Position numbers and translations under genes: made by a program. This document shows, piece by piece, positions 32,981 to 40,614 of a stretch of 64,000 nucleotides of DNA. Under the pieces are notes generated by a model. It did no database searches and had not been told where the DNA came from. It saw only the letters and a list, made by a program, of their open reading frames with translations. Source of the stretch: CAVTZP01 sp963739245 (GTDB taxonomy: Bacteria > Chloroflexota > Dehalococcoidia > Dehalococcoidales > BS750m-G39); assembly GCA_963739245.1 (NCBI GenBank), contig CAVTZP010000004.1, positions 62,001-126,000 on the forward strand. Direction: 5' to 3'. Position 1 is the stretch's first letter. Each line of letters opens with the position of its first letter.

Positions 32981-33637
32981 GTGTCCAACCTTGTAGGAAA
33001 CTACTATAAGAATACAAGCGTAGCAGATTCGAAACTCCTTAAAAGGGGGCAATTCTGCTGGGCTGCAAGCCAATATTTACCATCGAATATTACAACATTG
33101 GAACTTGTAAATTATGAACCCACTGACGAACGGCGTAATCGTTACGCTGTTCTGACGAATCCGCCAGCAAACCTATTGTTTAATCACAGGCCAGTATATG
33201 AGCTTAATTTAGAGCATAATGAAGAATTAATAGTCATTAGAGCTAAGTGTCGCAAGTTAATTGTCGTGTCTCAAACTCCGAATTTTTGGGTACCCGGAGC
33301 AAGCAGGTTACGTGAAATCGGCTTAGTCTGTTTACCTTTGTATAGTTTTCAGCCTACCGATTCAACGGAATTTAGAAACCGGATTAAGGCATTGGAATAT
33401 CCTTGGTGGGTTTATGTACCTGGAGATTCAACTTACCAGATTGATGAGGGATTTGTGAGATTAGACCGCTTACAGCTAATAGAGAAGGGCCTAATTCAAC
33501 CCATTAGCGTTGCTACCACAGACGATGCCCTATTCTTGATTTCAGAATGGTTGCGTTTTTATCTAACTGGAGAGATAGAAGCGATTTTTTTAGAAGACAG
33601 GCAACAAATGATGCAGGAACTCCTCAAGACTCCATAA
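32981..33637 (+). CDS. Putative toxin with PemK/MazF-like features
   Basis: 218 aa, GTG start. Residues 20-115 (RGQFCWAASQYLPSN, then NEELIVIRAKCRKLIVVSQ) resemble the SH3-like barrel of PemK/MazF-type growth inhibitors, in which RxGQxxW opens the fold and a later strand reads KxRPxIVxS. The rest (WWVYVPGDSTYQIDEGFVRLDRL) is not recognised. Partner position directly behind a Panacea antitoxin is the stronger argument for toxicity. Assignment to the fold is tentative; no catalytic residues can be confirmed by eye. Confidence 0.55.
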   Translation: MSNLVGNYYKNTSVADSKLLKRGQFCWAASQYLPSNITTLELVNYEPTDERRNRYAVLTNPPANLLFNHRPVYELNLEHNEELIVIRAKCRKLIVVSQTPNFWVPGASRLREIGLVCLPLYSFQPTDSTEFRNRIKALEYPWWVYVPGDSTYQIDEGFVRLDRLQLIEKGLIQPISVATTDDALFLISEWLRFYLTGEIEAIFLEDRQQMMQELLKTP

Positions 33638-33718
33638 ACTTTAGGTATTATAGGTATTGACGGTAAGGTAGCATAAGGAAATAGCAAAGATAGCCACTCA
33701 AGCTCGATGGCAGAAATC

Positions 33719-34738
33719 TCAAGCGTAGGCATATAGTTCAGTCGCTGTATCAATATTTACCCTTGCACCTAGTGCATAATCTTCCCTTGTTCTATACTTG
33801 CTTTCAATCATGTTCCTAGTAAGGTGGGGTAATTCAATTTTCAAATCTAGATTACTAGGTTCTCTAGTTCTCCACCCTTGCGCAGACATTTGAGAAAAGA
33901 GATATTTAGCCTGCCGTTGTGTTATTATCCTAAGACCATAAGCTCTCATTATCAATGTCTGCATAGATACACCCCACCGCAATTTTAATTTAGCTAAAGT
34001 TGTTAGTGTGACCGGCGACTTTATTTCTTCACGCATTGTTTGTTCAGGCAAGAGAAAAGCGGAGGCGAACTCGTTAGCTTCATTTTCAATTATTTTTAAT
34101 GATGGCTTTATAGACCGATGTAAAACTAAATGACCTACTTCATGGACGATACTAAATCTTATTCTATCCATTGGTCTACCGGCTAGTAAAGCAATAAGGG
34201 GTCTCTCCTCATCGAATTTTGCCCAGGTGGAAAAGGCGTCAATTTTAGGCATGCTTCTGGGTATATTTATTATTATTACACCATTATTCTCGATAGTATG
34301 TATTAGTTTTTTAATTGGTTCATTCTGAGTTAATCCCAATTCATCCCTAGTTATTCGTACTGCTTTCTTTATCGGTGTATTCTGCAATTGGGGCAATTTA
34401 TTAGGTGGCATAAAGACATCCAAACACATTCTCGTAATTTGCTGGTATAGTAAATTGGCATATTGGTAAACCATTGTTTCCTCTCGTGCAGTTGCAGACA
34501 TTCTGGCACGATAATTTAAAGTGCCAAAGGATAAATTGTCACTTGGCTCTAATTCAAAAAATGATGGCGAAAAGCCTGTTTGGTTTGCTATCTTTTCTAG
34601 CAAATCTTCTGATGGCGTGAATTCATTGTACTCTATTTCAGATATAGCAGCCTGTTTCACTCCGACTGCATTAGCTAATTGCGTTTGCGTTAAACCTTTG
34701 AATTCACGAGCTTGTCTGATACGTTCTCCGTAAATCAT
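33719..34738 (-). CDS. XRE-family regulator fused to ImmA/IrrE metallopeptidase
   Basis: 339 aa. The N-terminal helix-turn-helix is IRQAREFKGLTQTQLANAVG with VKQAAISEIEYNEFTPS. The ImmA/IrrE peptidase domain has the zinc motif VHEVGHLVLH and downstream NEANEFASAFLLPEQTM. Such fusions act as antitoxins or as cleaving regulators of phage and ICE genes. It overlaps the preceding gene by four bases (ATGA), so the two are co-translated. The pair probably forms a toxin-antitoxin or phage-response module. Confidence 0.88.
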   Translation of the reverse strand: MIYGERIRQAREFKGLTQTQLANAVGVKQAAISEIEYNEFTPSEDLLEKIANQTGFSPSFFELEPSDNLSFGTLNYRARMSATAREETMVYQYANLLYQQITRMCLDVFMPPNKLPQLQNTPIKKAVRITRDELGLTQNEPIKKLIHTIENNGVIIINIPRSMPKIDAFSTWAKFDEERPLIALLAGRPMDRIRFSIVHEVGHLVLHRSIKPSLKIIENEANEFASAFLLPEQTMREEIKSPVTLTTLAKLKLRWGVSMQTLIMRAYGLRIITQRQAKYLFSQMSAQGWRTREPSNLDLKIELPHLTRNMIESKYRTREDYALGARVNIDTATELYAYA

Positions 34739-35424
34739 ATAATTTTATTTACCTCAGCAGTATGCGATATTTCAGTATTAGTTTTCCCATCCATTTCGGT
34801 ATGTTTCATAGTCGTAATTGGATTGGGTATAAATTCCACTTTCGTTGTCGCATACAATCGCCAGTGTTTAGGAATCGCTAAATATAGTTTGACGCTTCTA
34901 TTTTTATTCACAAGTTCCCATAAATAGACAAGGTTTGGTTTTAATGTGATTTTGGATACCTTGCCGTTGGCTAGTCCCGGCAACATTGGTGCATACCCTT
35001 CTAGGTGCGGTTGGCTGTAGTAAATTTTACGTGGTTTAGTAACTGCCGGTGGTAAACCACCATTGAAAATCTTAAGTATTCGGTATGGATAGCCGTAAAT
35101 ATCACCGGCTATCCCGTTGTTAGGCAATACTCTTGGGTCAAATAGATCGTCATCTTGTTCTATATCATCGTTTTCATCTACCAATCGTGCTTTTATTCCT
35201 TTGTGGCTTAAGAAATCATGGACATAGAAGCGAATTGCTTGAGGGCGAAACATTCTAGTAGATTTTCTATTATGAGTTTTGCTTAATGCCTCTCTTGTCC
35301 TAGCTAACGAATGCCAAAAAGCATCATAGAGAACCGAATGGAATTGCTCTAGTGGGTCAAACAATCCCTTAGCCTCTGGTAGAATTTTGCCTTTGATTTG
35401 CTGGGCTTCATCTAATACTTGCAT
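34735..35424 (-). CDS. Hypothetical protein paired with the XRE/ImmA gene
   Basis: About 229 aa from ATG 35424, which has GGAGGGG five bases upstream; an upstream in-frame TTG (35436) would lie within that site. Contains RMFRPQAIRFYVHDFLSHKG near residue 65, an acidic stretch DENDDIEQDDDLFDPR and a beta-rich C-terminus (VYLWELVNKNRSVKLYLAIP). No family recognised. First gene of a two-gene operon with a consensus promoter; gene order and overlap make it the candidate toxin or effector for the XRE/ImmA protein. This is inferred from context only. Confidence 0.6.
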   Translation of the reverse strand: MQVLDEAQQIKGKILPEAKGLFDPLEQFHSVLYDAFWHSLARTREALSKTHNRKSTRMFRPQAIRFYVHDFLSHKGIKARLVDENDDIEQDDDLFDPRVLPNNGIAGDIYGYPYRILKIFNGGLPPAVTKPRKIYYSQPHLEGYAPMLPGLANGKVSKITLKPNLVYLWELVNKNRSVKLYLAIPKHWRLYATTKVEFIPNPITTMKHTEMDGKTNTEISHTAEVNKII

Positions 35425-35444
35425 TTTCCCCTCCAATTACTTAT

Positions 35445-35474
35445 ATTATAAGGGTATAGAGGACAAATTGTCAA
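35445..35474 (-). promoter_or_regulatory. Promoter of the unknown-XRE/ImmA operon
   Basis: Minus-strand TTGACA, 18-base spacer, TATAAT: both hexamers match consensus fully. The -10 lies about 20 bases before the ATG, leaving a short 5' UTR with a strong ribosome site. Confidence 0.8.
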
Positions 35475-35671
35475 GCTAAACTCAGAAATTTTTATAGATT
35501 ACAAGGCATTTTGCTATTGATAAATGCTTGAAAGGAACAATTTGCCCAGAATAAAAGGAGACCCCGAGGTCTTAGACTTTACCCGGTCAGCCCTCGGAGT
35601 CTCGAAAGGAGTAAGCACGGCTTTCCCTAGTAGGATAGCCATAGTGGCAGTTTAAAAGGGAGCGACTAGCA

Positions 35672-35839
35672 TTAAGGCTGTCTCGACTTTTTTGGTGTGT
35701 TCCAATAGGGACTTTTGCATTTGGGGCAGACTTTCGGTAGAAGTGTGTCCAGTTTGTCTAGCTTCCCTTGGGCATTCCTAGGCAGCCAGACATGTTCGCA
35801 ACGCTCACACTTGAAAGCCGATATTGAAATTATTGCCAC
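35672..35839 (-). CDS. Small zinc-ribbon protein
   Basis: 55 aa, GTG start. MAIISISAFKCERCEHVWL opens with the first Cys pair, and VCPKCKSPYWNTPKK carries the second, so a single zinc ribbon is expected. Small proteins with this CPKCKSPYW ending are frequent in Dehalococcoidia-like genomes, often near toxin-antitoxin or mobile genes. The promoter -10 ends four bases before the GTG, so the mRNA must be nearly leaderless. Divergently transcribed from the coiled-coil gene at 35968. Function unknown. Confidence 0.7.
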   Translation of the reverse strand: MAIISISAFKCERCEHVWLPRNAQGKLDKLDTLLPKVCPKCKSPYWNTPKKSRQP

Positions 35840-35845
35840 ACTAAT

Positions 35846-35921
35846 AATATATCACCAATAGTAATATCTGTCAAGTATTTTACTATAGGGTATTGACAAA
35901 AGCTATACTTTATGGTAATAT
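35846..35921. promoter_or_regulatory. Divergent promoter pair
   Basis: Minus strand: TTGACA (35874-35869), 17 bases, TATATT (35851-35846) for the zinc-ribbon gene. Plus strand: TTGACA (35893-35898), 17 bases, TAATAT (35916-35921) for the coiled-coil gene. The two -35 hexamers are 18 bases apart, so the polymerases would compete. Confidence 0.75.
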
Positions 35922-35967
35922 ACTATTAGGTAAAAGATATTACGGAGGTGTCAAATGGGAGTACGGC

Positions 35968-36144
35968 ATGGAAGACAGGCTAAGAATACTCATAGACGAA
36001 ACCTTAGAACTCCGCAGAATGTGGGAGCAAAGACGCTTGGAGGCAGAGAATCAGGTCAAATCCCTAGATGCCAAGATAACCGCTTATCAAGCTGCTCTCA
36101 AAGACTATTGGGAATATATTGACGTACATGACAGCCAGAGGTAG
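35968..36144 (+). CDS. Small coiled-coil protein, unknown
   Basis: 58 aa from ATG 35968: MEDRLRILIDETLELRRMW and then a heptad-like EAENQVKSLDAKITAYQAAL. The frame is open further upstream (to 35893), but that would run through the promoter. A strong GGAGGTG sits 18 bases before this ATG and six before an ATG in another frame (35955, 55 codons, basic and Arg-rich), so the true start or frame is uncertain. I favour this frame for its regular charged-helix pattern. Confidence 0.5.
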   Translation: MEDRLRILIDETLELRRMWEQRRLEAENQVKSLDAKITAYQAALKDYWEYIDVHDSQR

Positions 36145-36216
36145 ATGTATTAAACATATAAAAGACGCCCTCGCCGCCCGCTAAGACAGTCGAGAGCGTG
36201 ACTAGGAGGCCCAGTG

Positions 36217-37464
36217 ATGAACCACCCAGCTACCTTGAATTATACAGAGGATGTAGAACCCTGTCAAAACCCAGCGGAGCTGAGTTACCAGAGGAGGAAC
36301 AGCAGTGCTGTAACCAGGGAACTCGCAACTGTAGTAAACAGTCTGGTAGATACCGAGTTCCGGCATCAGCTTCACAGCACGAAGCATCAAGTTGGAGCCG
36401 GATGTCTGATGGAGCCAATATGGAAGGCATATCTACTTAGTTTTATTCTCGATATGGATTGCACAAATGACTTGGTCAGAAAACTTGAAGAAAATTCGAG
36501 TCTTGCCGAAGCCTGTGGTTTCAACATGGACAAGCCTCTACCCCGCCGTTGGACGTTCGACCGTTTCATAATATCACTAGCCGAGCATCTGGAACCGATA
36601 GAAAGGCTCCTAGACAAAGCAGTTGGCCAGCTTCACCAACAATTGCCTGACTTCGGAGCCACTGTTGCGGTTGATTCTACCCCAATCCGTAGCCATTCAA
36701 ATCCTGGCAGGAAAATAAGGTCTGACTCAGAAGCAGGATTCATAGTCAAAGAAGGCGTCCCGCACAAGGTGTGGAGGTGGGGCTATAAACTGCACCTACT
36801 TGTTGATACAGCTTGGGAATTGCCCATTGCCTGTGATGTCACCTTGGCACGGGAATCTGATGTTACTCACCTGATACCGCTAATAGACAAAGCGGCCAAA
36901 AGATTTAATTGGTTTAGACCTTGGCATGTGGTAGCAGACAAAGGATATGACGCCGGGTATAACTACAAGGCTATTCATGACATGGGGTCAATTCCGATTA
37001 TCAAGATGAAAGAAAAGCAGCAAAGCGAAGGCAGGTATTCGATTGATGGGTTGGGCATTCCGCATTGCCAATCTGGGTTGCCACTTCTGCTTAAAGACCA
37101 TGACGAGAAAAAGGGGTTGAGATACATCTGCCCTCACAAGGCAGGTAAAGCTGACTGTTCTTTATCTCACCAATGCGCACTCAAAGTTGTCTGGATAAGA
37201 CCCCTTTGGGAATACCGAAAATTATGCACAATTCCGAGAGACAGTGATGAGTGGAATGCGATATACTCGAAGAGAACCGCCGTGGAGAGGGTCAATTCGA
37301 AGTTAAAGGAGCATCGCAGGCTGAATTCCCACTGCCACCGGGGGCTGACAAAGGTAAGGCTTCACTGCCTTATGAGTGTGCTTTCCTTGGCAATTACAGC
37401 TTTGGCTGAGGTAAATGCCAACAATATTGAGAGAGTCAGAGCTTGCACACGAAAAATCGCTTGA
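36217..37464 (+). mobile_element. IS transposase (DDE, IS4/IS5-like superfamily)
   Basis: 415 aa DDE_Tnp_1-type transposase, apparently full length. Catalytic residues: first Asp in ATVAVDSTPIRS, second in VVADKGYDAGYN, and Glu in KRTAVERVNSKLKEHRRLN. An internal Cys segment (YICPHKAGKADCSLSHQC) is typical of this group. ATG 36217 has AGGAGG seven bases before it. I could not identify terminal inverted repeats or target duplications, so the element ends are not called. It is the only transposase in the window and lies in the middle of the island. Confidence 0.88.
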
Positions 37465-37522
37465 AATTAGATGCACTCTCAGCACTTGTGGGGTGAGCTT
37501 ATTACAAATAAAAATAAAGATG

Positions 37523-37545
37523 CCTAGCGAGGATCCCTTGCTAGG
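37523..37545. other. Strong hairpin downstream of the transposase
   Basis: CCTAGCGAGG-ATC-CCTTGCTAGG: 10-bp stem with one G-T pair and a 3-base loop, 58 bases after the transposase stop. No T-run follows, so it is not a standard intrinsic terminator. It might be an element end structure. Confidence 0.5.
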
Positions 37546-37719
37546 TGTGGGTATGGTCTGTCGTCAGGGATAGTGTGGTGATGGAGAATAGCATCCTCAA
37601 GGGGGATTAGGGTGGATGTAAGCTAGTGAGGATAGAGCAGGTCTCTCAATTCTATTTTAATCTCGCTATTACTCTTAATACACGTCAAATGATATGGTTC
37701 ACAGATGATATCATTATTT

Positions 37720-38691
37720 TCAGGTCAACTTGGTAAGCGAGGTTTGGGCAAATCGTTTTATTCGTTTGTTCCGAAGAGCAGCCAGGTTGAAATAGTGCAA
37801 GTGTACTGAACCATGACCTACTGTGTTATCCTCTTGGTTAAAATAAAATTTAGTCTTATCAACACCACAGACATAAATTCTGCACTGGTCACCATAAGAC
37901 TGGTCATTCACATACACAACACAAGTTTGTGCTTGTTCGCTGACCATTTTACAATCCCTAAGAAGATCAACAGACTCACTAGCAAATGAAGGCACCAATA
38001 CCAAATCAACCGGCTCGTAAAGAGTTATGTTGTGGTTGAGCTTGCGTAAATCGTTTGCAGTATTGTCATCACGAATATCGGCACAAATCAGCACAATAAG
38101 AATTCCGTATTCAGTATGAATCACGTTGATTTTGTCAGACGGGGGAACAAATATTCTCTCTGGCACACCTCCTAACTTCCCCAGCCTATGTTTGTATTGA
38201 ATGATAGGGTCAGGCTTATCGGGAGTATATATCAGGCATATGCCGTGGGGCTTCTTTGTTTTTTCTGTCTCAGCGTATGAACCTGCAAATATGTAGCTAT
38301 GATACCTTTTCGAGAGCTCTGCAAGCTTTATTATCAGGCTGTTATGTCTGAGGAAGGGGTAGCAATACTCGCTTAATAACACTATCCTTGCACCTTTTCT
38401 ACAGGCAGTTCTCGTATTTTTTACTATAGATCCCTCTACTTCTTTAGCAAACTGCTCACCTTTTATCATTCGAGGACTAAAGTCACCCCTTTTTACAGTC
38501 TTAGTGTTAGCGAGTGGAATGCGCATAGATATCAATGCTATTTTGTACCGGTATATTGTCTTATGAAAGTTGGAACGGGGAAATATAGGTAACCACTTAT
38601 GGGGTGATTTTAATTGGGTATCATAGGCTTCTTCTATTCGTCTATCTATATAGCGTGCTCGTCTGCTACGAGTCTTGTGCTGCTTAGTCAT
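37720..38691 (-). CDS. Nitrilase-superfamily (carbon-nitrogen hydrolase) enzyme
   Basis: 323 aa. The E-K-C catalytic triad is present: Glu in LLSEYCYPFLRH, Lys in IIQYKHRLGKLGG and Cys in LIVLICADIRDD. The N-terminal 45 residues are basic and unlike metabolic nitrilases (KTRSRRARYIDRRIEEAY). Expected chemistry is hydrolysis or condensation at an amide or nitrile bond through a Cys thioester. It is last of three minus-strand genes with unknown partners inside the island. A defence role is conceivable, since nitrilase domains occur in some anti-phage reverse-transcriptase proteins, but no RT is here. Confidence 0.8.
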   Translation of the reverse strand: MTKQHKTRSRRARYIDRRIEEAYDTQLKSPHKWLPIFPRSNFHKTIYRYKIALISMRIPLANTKTVKRGDFSPRMIKGEQFAKEVEGSIVKNTRTACRKGARIVLLSEYCYPFLRHNSLIIKLAELSKRYHSYIFAGSYAETEKTKKPHGICLIYTPDKPDPIIQYKHRLGKLGGVPERIFVPPSDKINVIHTEYGILIVLICADIRDDNTANDLRKLNHNITLYEPVDLVLVPSFASESVDLLRDCKMVSEQAQTCVVYVNDQSYGDQCRIYVCGVDKTKFYFNQEDNTVGHGSVHLHYFNLAALRNKRIKRFAQTSLTKLT

Positions 38692-38808
38692 TGTTTGTGC
38701 CTTTTTCGGTTTTGTAAAACAAGCAACACCAAAACAGCTTTCTCCCAGTAATCAAACTATGGGAAACTGTCATTGGGCCTATCTTCCGCTACAGCAAGAG
38801 TAAATTCA

Positions 38809-39279
38809 CTATACACGTCTCTTTCTAATAACCGCAGCAATTTCGCCTTTTTGCCAGCGTGGCACACAATTACGCTCGTGACTACAATCCACACCTATAG
38901 CCTTCTCATTTATGTCGGCGATCAAGTCCTGGCATTCTGGGTGTTTAATTGTGATAGTCTTCTTTATTTCAAAAATGGACATGTATTTCCCAATTATTCC
39001 GATTTGTTCGAAGTAACAGACCGATGGCTCAGACAACCTTGCTTCTAAAGTCCTTAGGTATCCGGCACAATGGGCAGTGTGTGTTTCGTATAGGCAACCG
39101 TCTGTCTTATCACCATTTTGCCCCCAGCTAACTTCCTTGTTGACTAATTCATAAGTTGCCGTGCCGATTTCTCGACGATGGATTAATATTCTTATTGTAT
39201 CTTTATACTCTGTGACCAGAACTTTGCTTACTTGCCCAAAGATTATCTGGTCAATTAAATCAGTATCAACACCAATCAT
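38809..39279 (-). CDS. Hypothetical protein (middle gene of the nitrilase cluster)
   Basis: 156 aa. No family recognised. A beta-rich N-terminus (IIFGQVSKVLVTEYKDTIRI, IHRREIGTATYELVNKEVS) is followed by a Cys/His-containing half (CLYETHTAHCAGYL, HPECQ, CSHERNCVPRWQKGE) that could bind a metal. No signal peptide or membrane helix. It lies 98 bases after the gene upstream and 117 before the nitrilase on the same strand; no separate promoter is obvious. Confidence 0.5.
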   Translation of the reverse strand: MIGVDTDLIDQIIFGQVSKVLVTEYKDTIRILIHRREIGTATYELVNKEVSWGQNGDKTDGCLYETHTAHCAGYLRTLEARLSEPSVCYFEQIGIIGKYMSIFEIKKTITIKHPECQDLIADINEKAIGVDCSHERNCVPRWQKGEIAAVIRKRRV

Positions 39280-39377
39280 ATCTTATTGCCTTCATGAAGG
39301 ATGCGGTGAGAATTCGTACTAACATTGCTAAAAATCAAGACTGGGGTTTTGCGAAACCTGTTTGGTTGCTTCACGTC

Positions 39378-40259
39378 TTAAATCAGAGGGGCTATTTCTT
39401 CAACTATTCGTCTGCTAAAATCCCTAGCTCGCTTGGATAAAACGGCTGGGTCTGTGTTCACTTCATGAACCAGCCCTATCAGATTAGTATGATTATTTTC
39501 ACCATGCTTCGAGAATAACCCAACTGCATGGTCCTTGCCATGGACACTCATTGCCACCCATTTATACTCTTCAGATAATTGTTTATATTTCTTGAGGTTG
39601 GATACATCTTCTCCATAAGTCAAATAGAGCAACTCAGGCAGTGAGCCGAACTGCTTAGGTTCAGCGAAGATGTTGTCCATTCTGAAAGTTCCCGACTCTA
39701 TCTGTTCGGCCGCAATTCCTAAATCGGTTGCAACCGTCTTAATTTCTATCGTGTGTTCACTTTTTACACTCTTGTCTGCCTGCTCTTGCATGACTTGTTT
39801 GTATATGCCCAACCACATGTTCGCACTTTTATTAGATACTAGGCTGGCCTTATCAAAAAAGTCATCGAGTTTCTCTTGGGTCGTTGGATACGGGTGTGAA
39901 GTGTGTACGCCATTGTTCTTGTACGAAAGCCTTATCCAGATCTTACTATGACGAGGAGCCCTACAAACAGTAATGGACGTGCTTGCCTCGGCTTCTATGC
40001 CATCGAAAGACACACAAATCTTCGGGTAAAGGACGACTGGTCCTTCATGATATTCTATTTTGCACCGTCGACCTATTAACCGGGCTTTCTTATAGCCGAA
40101 GTCCTCAGGCTTCTCTTTAAGGTGAGCTTCAAAGCTCTCTAGCTTGCCTACGAGCAGTTCCGTAACGGAGTCTGTTTGTGTAGAGCTTAACTCCCCTATG
40201 GAGGAGCATATTCTCCCAAAACGGAGTACTAGTCCAATATGGTTCCCGTTTGATGTCAC
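39378..40259 (-). CDS. Hypothetical protein (first gene of the nitrilase cluster)
   Basis: 293 aa, soluble, unrecognised. N-terminal half: GLVLRFGRICSSIGELSSTQ and KIEYHEGPVVLYPKICVSFD. C-terminal half is rich in Lys/Glu with LPELLYLTYGEDVSNLKKY and KWVAMSVHGKDHAVGLFSKH. No catalytic motif that I can name. It is the first gene inside the island's right repeat and starts behind a tandem 19-bp repeat. Context suggests it acts with the 156-aa protein and the nitrilase. Confidence 0.5.
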   Translation of the reverse strand: MTSNGNHIGLVLRFGRICSSIGELSSTQTDSVTELLVGKLESFEAHLKEKPEDFGYKKARLIGRRCKIEYHEGPVVLYPKICVSFDGIEAEASTSITVCRAPRHSKIWIRLSYKNNGVHTSHPYPTTQEKLDDFFDKASLVSNKSANMWLGIYKQVMQEQADKSVKSEHTIEIKTVATDLGIAAEQIESGTFRMDNIFAEPKQFGSLPELLYLTYGEDVSNLKKYKQLSEEYKWVAMSVHGKDHAVGLFSKHGENNHTNLIGLVHEVNTDPAVLSKRARDFSRRIVEEIAPLI

Positions 40260-40284
40260 GAGCGACGTCTCTTTCGTCTCTTTG

Positions 40285-40321
40285 TTATCATTATAACACT
40301 AAGTTATCATTATAACACTAA
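40285..40321. repeat. Tandem 19-bp direct repeat upstream of the nitrilase cluster
   Basis: Two head-to-tail copies of TTATCATTATAACACTAAG, identical over 18 bases. On the minus strand each unit carries TATAAT, and TTGACA lies at 40328-40323. The -35/-10 distances (8 and 27 bases) do not fit a normal promoter, so the repeat may have duplicated a -10 or be an operator pair. Confidence 0.75.
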
Positions 40322-40453
40322 TTGTCAAATATGCTTTAATAATATTGAGTTTAGGGCTAAAAACCCAATACTACATCTACTTATTAGTAATTGTACAACA
40401 ATGCATATCATTTTACAACAAGTTAAAAGATGTATTACTCCGAACGAAAGTAC

Positions 40454-40531
40454 TATAACAAGACCAAGTGAAATCACGGATTAAAGAGTTTACATAACTC
40501 CTGCACTTCCCTCCTTATTAAGGGAAGGGGG
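40454..40531. repeat. Right imperfect inverted repeat of the accessory island
   Basis: Inverted partner of 25602-25679. From the outside inward (reverse complement) it reads CCCCCTTCCCTTA...AGGGAAGTGCAG...TTATGTAAACTC...GTGATTTC. It contains the hairpin TTCCCTCCTTATTAAGGGAA and overlaps the start of repeat D. All flanking genes outside it are housekeeping. Confidence 0.7.
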
Positions 40532-40588
40532 TCAGGGGGATAGGTTGCTAGATAATCTCGGTTATTCTTGTTTTACAAGGGGGTGAGG
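40501..40588. repeat. Interspersed repeat, copy D
   Basis: CTTCCCTCCTTATTAAGGGAAGGGGGTCAGGGGGATAGG followed 30 bases later by AAGGGGGTGAGG, the same end block as before purD and purE. Related to copies A-C, but shorter. Its AAGGGGGTGAGG forms the spacer of the nfeD promoter. Confidence 0.55.
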
Positions 40589-40600
40589 CGGGTATATAAT
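40572..40600 (+). promoter_or_regulatory. Promoter of nfeD-slipin
   Basis: TTTACA, 17-base spacer, TATAAT. The -10 ends 14 bases before the nfeD ATG, so the 5' UTR is about eight bases. Confidence 0.7.
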
Positions 40601-40614
40601 TTAGAGCCACTGAC

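Noticed and set aside
35540..35625. GAGACCCCGAGG/CCTCGGAGTCTC hairpin as a terminator
   Set aside because: 22-base loop, one mismatch and no T-run; likely a structured remnant, but no role can be supported.
36198..36440. Alternate ORFs at the transposase 5' end
   Set aside because: Overlap the transposase frame, which has the complete DDE motifs and a good ribosome site; no evidence of a frameshifting two-ORF element.
40285..40328. Simple promoter TTGACA/TATAAT for the nitrilase cluster
   Set aside because: The spacings of 8 and 27 bases are not functional; left as a tandem repeat of unknown role.
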